Positions 1 through 11,087 of a DNA stretch of 64,000 nt are shown here, piece by piece (position 1 is the first letter of the stretch; each line of letters opens with the position of its first letter). The stretch covers positions 59,534,038 to 59,598,037 of the forward strand of contig NC_088717.1 in NCBI RefSeq assembly GCF_963576615.1, in the 5' to 3' direction. The translations under genes and the position numbers were made by a program. The stretch is from Watersipora subatra (lineage: Eukaryota > Bryozoa > Gymnolaemata > Cheilostomatida > Watersiporidae). Under the pieces are notes generated by a model. That model saw only the letters and a list, made by a program, of their open reading frames with translations, made no database searches and had not been told where the DNA came from.

Positions 1-2700
1 ACATAGCAACCAAAAATGAAAGTCCAGTGAACACCGAGATGTCACGTACCCTGGAAATCAGACGGTTTGAACGAGAGTGTAAAACTCCAAAGAAATTTAA
101 AGACTATGATATGAAAAGATAAACGGCCGCAATAAGATCACGGACAGAAACAACCAGGACCATTATAAATGTATTAACAATCGACTATTGACAATCAACC
201 AATTCAGAAATAGCAACACAATATTATAGTTTACCACATAACATATTACATATTCACAGCGAATTAAGATCGATGGGAAGGGAATTTCGTAGTGATACTA
301 TTACATTTCACACTGCATTAACATGTTATGTAACCAGATTACTGACCTGGATTAATACTTCATTCCTTTCACCTCGTGGACATCGCAGAGTACAGGCCTG
401 CATTTCTTATGTAATAATAAACTAAACTAGCAGCAATCTAATCTGTCTGATCCTATTAGTAAATGATAATTAATAACTGACAGACACAACAGAGAACAGC
501 TCCAACGACTCAATATTTCTATCTACCAGATCAATCCAGCTACCTCTCCTTCTCAAGGTCCTGCTGGGGCTCCCTCTGCCTGCAGAGGCGCGTTCCTCTA
601 CCTGTGGAGCCTCCCTCTCTCTTCCCTCTGGAGCCTCTACCTCTTCCCTCTACCTATGGAGCCTCTTTCTCCTTCATCAACTGACCCTTTTCTACTTCTC
701 TATCTTAACCACCTATCCTCTACACATAAGGACTTCCGTGACTCTCATCTGACTATCGAAACTCGCAGCCGTATGGACCGAGCAAGCAAACATGGACGAC
801 CGTTCCAGTAAGGGAGTAGCTTTTATTAGCTATTTTAACCTTTTGTCATTCATATTATTGTTTATAACTTTTTAGTTGTGTATTTTAACTGTTGAATTTA
901 TACAATAAGGGATTAACTTTAACTGGTAAATATCAGTATTGCTTACAACAGCTTAACACTTTCACTTGTACCCAAGCTAGTTATAATCAAATTAGTTCCC
1001 ACATGACAAAGCAAAAGTACCCAAACGAAACATAGTCAAATAGAATGAAATGAAAAAGCAAATTCATCACCGATGTTGTGCGTAGATTTGGATTAGTTAT
1101 GTATAACATAATTTTTTCATATCCACTTATAACATCCCTCAACAAAAATGAAACTCTTTCCTAACAATTAAAATAGGAAAGAGCCAGAAGTTTATAAACG
1201 TTTTTGCAACCTGTCAATTCTATATTCTAAATTATTCAATAGCGGAATAACTATACTGTAAATGTGTTTGCTATAGCGTTTAAGATTTTAGAAACATGGG
1301 GATTTTACATAGAACGAGGATCAACCTGCGGTCGTTCGAAGCTATTAGAAGTGATTCAAATGCCTTCGCTACTTCAAAAATGTGCGATTATGTAGTCCAA
1401 TAGCAGACCGAACATATTTGATCGACCAATGAACAATGTTTTAAATGATAACCTCAGAACTTCATCTATAAATTCGAAAAGGTCTCAGACGTTTATTAAA
1501 CGTCGAAACAAAGTTTTAAACGTGTTAAATATCGTCAGCTATGTCACGGCTAGCACGCGTAGCCGTGACATAGGCTAGCACGCGCTTCACAAAAGCGCAA
1601 AACGGGTAAGATTTTAAAAATAATTATAACTAATTCTGAGTTTGTAGTCTGCAGTTCCTAACTCGGTTGCGGAATGTAATATAGATTTTATACAAAACTA
1701 TATATACAAACACCATTTTGTATACATGTTATACAAAACTATTTTCTTACGTCCACGGTACTATACAGAATTACTAATTGCATTTGGTACAATTGCCAAC
1801 ACAGCTACACATTTTGCAAAACCGACTAAAACTCGTAGGCTACGATCTCAAGCTACAACGTGCTATCTTAATTAAACCATACCTTTAATGCTTGGCGCGC
1901 AAATAAAACTCTCGCCCACGTGCTAATTTGAGAAATGAGTTTTTGGTCTACAGTATCTGGGAAAGAAGTAACTGTGGAAGCATTTGCTAATGCAATGTTG
2001 CTTTTTGCCGGTTAATTAGATATATTTATTAGTTTAGGGTGGTTGTAACTGTCAATAGTTTTATCATAGTTTTCTTATTAATGTTATAAATAGAAAATCA
2101 ACCCGAACGGGTTAGTTAATATATATTTCAAACAAATACGCAAACGAAAAATATGTTATTTAGGAAAGTCCTATTTTGCAAGCAAAATTGGTTTGAGCAA
2201 AAGCAATGGCTGTAAGAGTGTTGATATTAAGTTAAAGAGACGTAGTTGGGAGTATAGAACAAGCGCTCGTGCAATTTCAACAGCTAGAATGGACTCTGCT
2301 CGGGGTTAGCTAAAGCTGAGATATGAAAAGAATAGCAAGTGGAGTTCATTTCCTAAGCATGCCGACATTCGTTGTGTTATCGAAACATACACGTATAGAA
2401 ATATCGTTTTAGCAAAGAACCAAGCGTTCATCAACAATGTTCAAAAGGCACTGCGTGTTTGCGGTTTTATCATCTATTGGAATCCCGCTTGGTAAGGCGA
2501 TAAATTACTTGCATCAGTTCTTACCTCATCTTACCTCAGATAATTTAGAACACTCTAAAAAACTACCTAGTGGTATAAGGGTTTTGAGTGCCTCATTGTT
2601 GATAGATTTGGTCATGAATACTTTATGCACTATCAATATTCCAGCATTTGGCTGTTTTAATTACAACATTTATTTGAAATCATTTATTTTAGGATTTGGG
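1..2700. other. Noncoding stretch, no gene recognised
   Basis: I see no convincing exon here. The stretch holds a CT-rich degenerate repeat at about 535-680 (variants of CCTCTACCTGTGGAGCCTCC) and a perfect 14-bp-arm hairpin at 1539-1573. Open frames are short, and none resembles a known protein. Confidence 0.5.
1539..1573. repeat. Perfect short hairpin
   Basis: CTATGTCACGGCTA is followed by the 7-nt spacer GCACGCG and then the exact reverse complement TAGCCGTGACATAG. The word GCTAGCACGCG recurs immediately downstream, so the hairpin sits in a small local duplication. Confidence 0.8.
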
Positions 2701-2710
2701 CATCATGAGA

Positions 2711-3445
2711 TTACTGCCCTATTTTTAGGTCTCGGATACTTCTGGGTAGAAAGCTGTTGTAGTACAACTGTTTAGAGGCATATATTGAGGCAGGTTCTCC
2801 TCTCTCCGCAGATCTTGTGTGCATTGTAGTTAAAGTTCTATTGTTTGTTATTTCGTCATATGCTGATGATAGTATTTTGTGTCTTTCCTCGTTTGAAAGA
2901 ATTCTCATCAGAAGAGAAATTCTGTGGGTTTTTCTTCTATGTTCAAGGGACTGTAGTCCCAAATCATTCCTTCCCTCTGTTACACCATGGCGACCTTTTA
3001 TTCCTTTGATAAATCTTATAGCCTTGTTTTGAACAAGTTCCAGTCTATGACAAGATGCCTTGTCTGCAGGGTCTCAGAGGACATCTGCGTACTCTAATAT
3101 GAGACGGCACAGACTTAGGTAGGCAAGAAGCTTGGCACATTGAGGTGCTTGATGTAAGGTGTATTTAATAGAGCCAAGTGTTTGACTTGCTGAGGCTATT
3201 TTAGAGGCTATATGATTTGAAAATTTCAAGTCAGACTGTATAGTAACCCCAAGATATTTGATTTCTTGCACGCAGTTGAGTAGGTTTCCTCCAATAGTAT
3301 AAGATGGTAGCTGTTGTAGTCTGTTATTAAAAACAACAACTTCACATTTTGTGGTGTTAAATGGCATCATGTTTTCAGTTGACCATTTGTGGAGAGCATC
3401 AATGTTTGTCTGAAATTTCTCTATGTTATTACAGTTTGACTGGTA
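2711..3445 (-). pseudogene. LINE ORF2 C-terminal fragment (Jockey/CR1-like)
   Basis: Read on the minus strand, this encodes the region downstream of the catalytic core of a non-LTR reverse transcriptase. It has a WSTENMMPFNTTKCEVVVF stretch, then IKYLGVTIQSDLKFSNHI, then a thumb-like segment ending LILEYADVL. After a frame break come the typical DPADKASCHRLELVQNKAIRF segment and a C-terminal tail. The catalytic YADD motif and endonuclease are missing, so this is a 5'-truncated, frameshifted dead copy. The family assignment rests on motif order and is not firm beyond the non-LTR class. Confidence 0.8.
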
Positions 3446-4093
3446 ATAGAAATTGTAATTATTACATCTGCATGTAGCTAGTAACTTTATACTTTACACT
3501 TATTATAATGGTGGAAACTAGCATACAATAAACTATTGGAAGTGCAATAAAATGAACCGTCATTATCCATTATAATTACCAAAATCGATTGTTCCGAAAA
3601 ACTAGAAGGCAACTTCTGTTTCAGGTAAAGCAATGTTTCACTCAGTTTGAGAAGCTGTGAAAAGTATAACATGGTGTTTCCCTTTTGTGCAATTAATACA
3701 ATCAAAAGTACATTACTTCCCTTTTTATGATAGCGCCTAAAACCACAAATTTATGGAATTCACGGATTACACAATCCACACCAGCATCACAGGAACCTGT
3801 AGTGTGCGAGGGAAGGAAATACTACAAACAATACACTTGTAGCAAAGGTGAATATCCAAGATAATTGCCACAGGAGCAAGAATAAGAGTTCTCTAGTCAC
3901 AGCGTAGAAGTTGTTTGGCCAATATAATAGAATACTTGAAAGAATAATAAAAGAAAAAAACTTACAAATACTGGATAAACATCATTAGCATCATAAAAAC
4001 AGACCAACATACACCAATGGATATTCTCTAAAACAAACATCTTTACAAAGCAACAAGTACAAAATGATAACAATTATGATGAAAAATTGTTAA

Positions 4094-4996
4094 ATGTTGA
4101 CTGGCAACAAAATTCACATTACAGTTATTTGGTATCAAAAGATGCACCATGTCTTACTCTGCTGTGTTGTAGGTGTAAAGTATGTGGAAATCTGATTACA
4201 AGCTCAAAAATGAGCATTAATCGCGGCCATCACGGAAACTCTATAGGTTGGAATCCCTCTCCAAAACGGCTCAAATGGGGTGTAGTGGAACACAATGCGC
4301 TTTTGTTTACACTCTCATGCAACCTCATTCGTCGAAATATTTTCACAAATATACTTCACGCATTCAATAAAACTATATGTCTATTGTTGTTACGCGTCTA
4401 TTTCATCATCATTGTAATGCTGTTCACTTTGAGCACTGATATCTCAAACCTAACCTAAAAATTAGTTTAAATTTTTAACCTGAGCTCGAAGAAATGCATA
4501 TCATCCTCTGATAAACATGAGGGGCCTGTTAGTCACCTGTGATAGTCGAAAAATGCTGCAGAAATTGTTCGCGCCGTTTGGCAGGAAAAACGGGCAATGA
4601 TCACATTACGACTATAGATGATTAGAACAAGCTGAAACGAAACTGTAAAGTATACTGCATCTATATTTGATAAGGGCTTTCCGGTAGAACTTGAAAAGTT
4701 TGTCATAAACTAGTGCTACAAAACGTTTTATATTGAGCCTTTTATTGGCTTTTCAGTTCATGTGATATAAACACGTGTCAAAACAATAACCACGTCGAGT
4801 TGAGTATGTCATTGAAATAAAGGGATTCCAACCTATGGCATTTTCGTAATGGCTGCGATTAACTGTTCATTTTTTAGCTTAAAAGAGCTTGTAATCACAT
4901 TTCCACATATTTTGCACTTACAGCACAGCAGAGTAAGACATGGTGAATCTTTTGATATCAAATAACTGTACTGTGAATTTTGTTGCAAGTCAACCT
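4094..4996. mobile_element. TTAA-flanked foldback element, copy 1
   Basis: The first ~190 bp (reading GTTGACTGGCAACAAAATTC near the left tip) reappear as an imperfect reverse complement at about 4825-4996. TTAA lies at both edges (4090-4093 and 4997-5000), a TTAA target duplication as in piggyBac or Kolobok families. The 903-bp element has no transposase, so it is nonautonomous. A second copy, with the interior in the opposite orientation, lies at 57673-58581. The open frames inside are shadows of the inverted repeats. Confidence 0.85.
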
Positions 4997-6388
4997 TTAA
5001 CAGAAGTACAATAAAAGGATGAATATGTTTCACTTTCATTTTATTTTAGCTGTGGTGAATTTAGCTGTCTTGTTTCGTCACTAAAGCCTTGTCCACCGGC
5101 TGTCATTGTATGCGGTGGAAGTATGCGAAGCAATTGTATCTAACCAACCATATTAATGTTATAAAGGTCTGAATTATCATCGAATTAGAGGTCACGTTCA
5201 TGCTCATCAAGCTGAAGAGTTACCCTCTCCTGATTTTGACCACATTAAGGTATGAGTACTTCATTAAGCTTGTTATTTGTTCTACCCATAAAATGGCTTT
5301 TATAATCAAGCTTTTTGATATATAAAGCAGGTGGTACCCTCATAATACGAGTACCCTCATAATAATGGTACCCTCATGCCCGCTCGTACATGCTAAGATG
5401 GTCTGATGCTGTAGAACATTACTTCATACCAGTGACGCATGTTGTGTAATGCTAGATGCATCAGTAGCAACACTGCCTAATGTTTTGTTTTCTTTAAATT
5501 CAAGTTTGTTAAAAAAGAATTCCTTGTTTAACAAGCAGAATAATGAGATGCTGTCAACAGCTTCAGTCACACTCCATGTATTAAAACATGGCAATGCATA
5601 GAATATATTGTTATTGAATGTATTGGGCAACAAAACATAGAGGTACTTCTCCATGCCCGCTTTTATTTTTATTCACTACCAACTTTTCTCTCTTATCTCC
5701 ACCTATTATCATCGTATTGGTGGGTAAAAGTTGAGGTCAGACTAATTACCTCAAATTTTAATGCGTTGATTTGTATTAAAAAATATATATACATGTACAT
5801 AGTATGGACATACATATATATATATACATGTACATAAGAATAGTATGGCGTACATTAGGCAAAGTAAGAATACCTGAAGATGCCATTTGTTGATACACCT
5901 GTGCTGATGTGCTGCTAGATTAGATTAATAATTTTTTAATATAAAGTAGTAAAAAAGTGTATAATAAACCATTGCTTGTCTTATCAAAAATAAAGCTCCA
6001 GGTGTCCAGCTGGCCAAAGTAGTTAGCATTTGCAAAAATATTTGAAGACAAAATTCATATACTGTTCTGTCAGACTTGCTGCCGTAAGATAATTTGGAGT
6101 TAAAGGAAAGGTCTTAATTAGTTTATAAGAACTAATGCTTTTTATTTGCGCCACTTCATTGCTTGCTTTTTGTGATGCATTATAATCATAGTAATAATAC
6201 AATGAATAATACCAAAATAGTAATAGTTGTTATTATTCTCAGGCAGCGTTATGATTAGCAAGCACTACATTCTAGAATAGGTACAGGCTTATCGGGTTTT
6301 CAATTTTTATACTTAATTTTACATGTTATGTGAAAATATTAGTAAAGTATATGGTAAATAAATGCATTTCCTGTTTTATGTGATTCAG

Positions 6389-9300
6389 TCATTGGTGGAG
6401 GCGGAAAAAGAGATATCATGGAAAAAAGTTACCATGCGTTCAACTACTGCAGTCAGCAGCTCGGTCAGTGGACTTGTTGAAGTGACAGCTACTAGACAGA
6501 TAGAATGCGAAACTCTATATCATAAGGTACACAGACAGGTGGATAGAGTATGAGACACTCTATCATAAGGTATACTGACAGGTGGATAGAGTGAGACACT
6601 CTATCATAAGGTATACAGACAGGTGGATAGAGTATGAGACACTCTATCATAAGGTATACAGACAGGTGGATAGAGTATGAGACACTCTATCATAAGGTTA
6701 CAGACAGGTGGATAGAGTATGAGACACTCTATCATAAGGTATACAGACAGGTGGATAGAGTATGAGACACTCTATCATAAAATAGACAGACAAGTAGATA
6801 AGATAGAGGAGCATGTGATGCTGTACCGTAAGGTAGCCTGATTGATCTGGTAAATGATGAGCATTTTTGTAGTACCTTCAGATGCTAACTGAGTTATTGC
6901 AAGAATATATAAAGGCCATAGGAACACCAAATGCCGATGAATTGTGGGATACCATTATGTTTCTGCGGGGATATCTCGCCGAAGTGAAGGATGAAAGGAA
7001 GAATCTGTCATTACTCTGGGCCAATTGCCGAGGCTTAGCTGAGCATGCTGGGCAGGCTGCTTTTCATACAGGTGAATAGGATTGCTAAAAATATTGCCAT
7101 TTTATACCATTTCTGACACATGGTTACCTGCAAGTTCCCAGGGACTACCTAACCTCGTCATAGCTTTAGTCTGGCCTGTCAGGGTGTCATCAGTGCTCAC
7201 ATATTTACTAAGTTACCACACAGCGGCAGTGTAGGGACATCTAGGTGCACCAGTGCAGAAGAGCTGCGCTGGGCTGACCAGCAGATCATGTCTCTATAGG
7301 ATGATATAGTAGAGCTATGATTGCGTGATGCCGTGTGTCAAGGTTGATCTTTAAAAGACCAAGGACAAAATGAACCATGGATGATCAGAAGGAAAAACCG
7401 TTATTTCTTAAGGGGTTCTACGTTATGCGCATGACACTAGTTAATCAAAAGCTTTTGTTATCACTGCATAAGTGTGATGCTGTTAGCTGACCGTAAGGCT
7501 ATTTCCATGGCACCAAGATGACACATCACACAGGTGTTTCGCTTCTGAACAAGCTTCTGAATCACAATGGAATGAAAGCGATGCGACTGTTTCCATGCTG
7601 GCATCGCAGCTCCGTATGAGGGTGTGTCGATACACTACCGCTCATGGAAACATAGGAATTGTGATAGGTTATATATATATGTGACCTTTATTTACCCGGT
7701 GCCTCCCATCTTAAACCATAACTGTCACGCACAACTTTTATTGTATTTGCTAGGTACCTGTACCTAATACCTTGTACCTAAATAATACCTAAATACCTTG
7801 TACCTAGTATTTGCTAGGTATTTGTACCCAAAATAAAGATTGGTCCACTAACTTTCAGAGTGTTGAGGGCTTTTTTACACCGTTTTAATATCGGTCTCGA
7901 AAACAACACGATTGAAACAACAAGCTCCATCCATAAAAATGTGACGTAACCTAGCTTTTTAAGATTGGAAGTTAGGGGTGTTTAGTCCAATTTAGAACGA
8001 TAGAGATGGGTGTCTTAAAACTCATTATCTAAATTCAGCCTTCAAAATAATCTTAGTCTTTTCTAAAAGCTAGATAAGCTATTTAGCATTGCATATTTAA
8101 AAAAGCGCGATAACAACGCTAGCTTGTGATAAAACCGCGCTTTTTGAGCTCATTTTTCTCGGCGTTCAGCCTATTTAACATCATCTAACAAGCTACGAGC
8201 AATTTTAAATAGTTTATCTACCTTTCATAAAAGACAGATTATTTTTCAGACTGATTTTGGATAATAATGGGTTTTAAGACACCCATCTCTATCATTCTAA
8301 ATCGGACTAAACATTTGTAACTTCCGTTCCTAAAAAGCTAGGCTACGTCACATATTTATGGGCGAAGCTTGTCATGTCGATCGTGTTGTTTTTGAGACGG
8401 ATATTCAAACACTTAAAAAAAGTCTTAATGACTTTGAAGGTTAGTGGACCAATCTTTATTTTGAGATCAAAATCGGAATCACCGTGTCTGATTTACCTAA
8501 AAAAATACGATAAAAGTTGTACATTGTGCGTGACAGTTATGGTTTAAGTTACTTTACACTACTCCAGGTTCAGAGCTGAGCGCTTACAGGCTTGGTGAGG
8601 TGCTTGTAGCAGCTGATGCAAATATGGCGTCTCTCAACAAACTTTCTACTAATCTTGAGATTGATTTAGCCAAACTTGAGGCTGAAGAAATCAGGAAAAG
8701 CGTTGAGCATGAAAAACGTAAACATCAACAAAACATCAGTTCTGGTAAGTTGTTATTGAGTGGCAAGAAATACAGGATTGTTTTTATAAACTTATTGTAT
8801 CAGTTAACAGCAGCTTCCATAGACAAGGTTGTTACTGTGTCAGTAACTGTATCAGCGATAGCCATTCATCAAATTACTACTGTCAAGCAACAGTTACCGT
8901 AACACCTATATTTGAGCGCCACGGTGCTGTATTTTTCAACCCTTCTATAGTGATGTTCTATTAGAGGTGACATTCAAACGCACTCAGCTTTTAGACTAGC
9001 TGGTCAAATGCACTCCGCTTTTAGACTAGCTGGTCAAATGCACTCCGCTTTTAGACTAGCTGGTCAGAATTTTTGAAAGTTAAATATAACCCATTTGCAG
9101 GTGAGGCAGTATTTATGTTGCCTATATTTTGCACTCGCTTGGCAGAGCGACATTAATGTCAATGGTTTCAGTATTTTTTAAGCGGTTTGTCAAATCCATC
9201 GAATTATCAGACAGAGTTAAACAATGGACTACTTTGAGTAAAACGTAATAGACTGTTAGAGTTGTTATTTATTTCAATCGTGTTGCTTTTAAAGTTGTCA

Positions 9301-10310
9301 GAAAAACTGAAAAAGTGCAAGTTACAAAACGGACTTGGACACGCCGTAACAATGGCGGCTCCTGATACTATTACTTGTTACGCTGTTTCTGATGAACATT
9401 CTAATTGTTCATCTAAATGTTTTACAAGTTTTCAGATCAGCTTGTAACCACCTTATGGATGAATCTGAAGACAACAGATCGAAATTTTACCTTAGTGACT
9501 TTGAATTATAGTGTAGTTGTGACAATTCCAATTGATTTTTTCTAGCACGCTCATCACTAAAACCGTGGAAACCCTGACAACAACGATGGAAGGATTTAGT
9601 GAAATTTTGTAATCTAGTCATTATTAGTACCAATTTTTAGATAATTTTCTACTGATCACCTTTTATTATGGGTTCATAAAGATTAAACATTAGGAATGTC
9701 ATAGTGGCAGTCTATTATAAGTGGTGTTCAACTAGAGGCTGGCGCTGTATTGTTCACCCTTCCCCTATAGTGGCGGTAAAATTTACGTGATTACAAATAG
9801 GTTTTACGATAATTGTCTTAAATAGGTTTTTACTCTGTGAAGCAACAGCTACAGTAAATGTATTTGAAGGTTGTTCCTGTGTCAAGCAGACGTATGTTCG
9901 TTCAAGGAAATGTCATCGCGACTAGTGGTAGCCTGTTTTCTGTCTGTCTTACACTCATTTCAGTTGAGGCTTAGTATTAGTTCCATTTTTCCGTTACTAT
10001 TTAAGTTCTTTAATCACTAAAGGTGAACTTGTGTTCTGCTTCTGCTAGATAAATGAAGCCAATCTAGCCAACAGGTGATGCTTCCGTAGGTTAACTTCAC
10101 GCAAGGCAATTATACGTGGGGTGCTTTTTGGGTAAAGCTATAGAATCAAGTTGAAAATCTGGCAACTTCTCTCTGTAGTTCAAAGCATGGAGCCTTTTAA
10201 CTTATTTTATCACATGATTAACAACTTGAGTAGCTAAATATCATATCTGTTATCATTTATATATCTTCTGATTTACAGCAGAAAATGGAGAGAAACAGGT
10301 TAGTGATTGA
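6389..10310 (+). CDS. Unrecognised coiled-coil protein gene, partial exon set
   Basis: The proposed exons join in phase. They are 6389-6526 (46 codons, acceptor TTCAG, donor AAG/GTACAC), 6882-7071 (ends phase 1), 8568-8744 (phase 1 to phase 1, donor CTG/GTAAGT) and a small terminal exon at 10279-10310 ending QVSD-stop. The joined product is hydrophilic and helical. One exon reads MLTELLQEYIKAIGTPNADE and another contains LAKLEAEEIRKSVEHEKRKH, a likely coiled coil. No signal peptide or membrane segment is visible, and upstream exons are probably missing. The 7.07-8.57 kb intron holds a foldback MITE whose edge is 20 bp from the next acceptor. The first donor is copied in a minisatellite. The gene is convergent with ALG8. 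I do not recognise the family; the first three exons are fairly secure and the last is weak. Confidence 0.55.
6515..6800. repeat. 41-43-bp minisatellite that includes a splice donor
   Basis: About seven copies. Each carries ACTCTATCATAAGGTATAC, the last bases of the exon ending at 6526 plus its GT donor. CATAAG/GT occurs at 6526, 6569, 6610, 6653, 6696 and 6738; the seventh copy has lost the GT. Each unit also has a small inverted repeat, GATAGAGT...ACTCTATC. Confidence 0.9.
7715..8543. mobile_element. Foldback MITE with ~300-bp inverted arms, TTAA target
   Basis: The left arm (7715 to about 8057) starts ACCATAACTGTCACGCAC and matches the reverse complement of the right arm (about 8259-8543). 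TTAA flanks both tips (7711-7714 and 8544-8547). There is no coding capacity. The arms differ by small indels and an internal TACCTTGTACC-type expansion in the left arm. It lies in an intron of the coiled-coil gene, ending 24 bp before the exon at 8568. Confidence 0.88.
8971..9065. repeat. ~30-bp tandem repeat, three copies
   Basis: Three near-identical copies of a unit containing GCTTTTAGACTAGCTGGTCA and AATGCACTCC, within the putative last intron of the coiled-coil gene. Confidence 0.85.
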
Positions 10311-11087
10311 GCTATCGGCCCTGCCCAACTCTAGTTGATATAATGGAGACAGATTTCATAGGAATCATGAACACTACACACTGATTTGCGGACATTCACC
10401 CATTCATATAGATTTATTGTAAAACATGATTTTCGGTGCTATGTAAATCTATGAAGTGTGCATAGCCTGTCCATGAGATTGTTTTTATCAATGATTTTGA
10501 TTTAAAGGGCAACTCGCCGAAATTACTTAGAAAAAATATTTAGCCTAGGGTTTTTACGTCCTTCTATTTAAATATACATTACATACATGTAGTTTTGCTA
10601 ACCATCTAAATTTCCCCTTATGCTCATAAGCGCGGTTATGAGCAGCCATTTGACTAAAAACACTGTCTCAGCCAAACAATGTCATGCACTAACTTCATGA
10701 AGTTGAAGTGCAACAATGTATAAGCAAGTTTGGCTGTTTCTGATGATGGGTCACTGATCAATACCTTTTATGGGTGCCAATCTTAACCAAAAATTGCAAG
10801 GAGACTCATGGATTGGGCAAGATATGTAAAAATACAATGCTGCGTGCATAGCAGTTGCGTCTATAAATGCATATCACTACATAGCTAATACATTAATAAA
10901 GCATTGAAAAGCATAGCAGTCACCTAAAGGGATGGATTTTCAAATAAAATCAAAGAAAAAGCAAAATCGGTCCAAAATGTGTGATGGGGCGGAACATAGG
11001 TAAGATAACTCCTAGAAATCTTTGTTGCTGGACTATTCATTACAAAAGTGAGCTCTGATGTGAACAATATTGCTAATATCATGGCTA

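Noticed and set aside
4087-4458. 123-codon open frame
   Set aside because: It lies inside a foldback element, with a mirrored partner in the opposite arm; no domain recognised.
8905-9780. Similar words near 8910-8960 and 9715-9775 (GCTGTATT...TTCACCC)
   Set aside because: They share only a few dozen bases with drift, too little to define an element.
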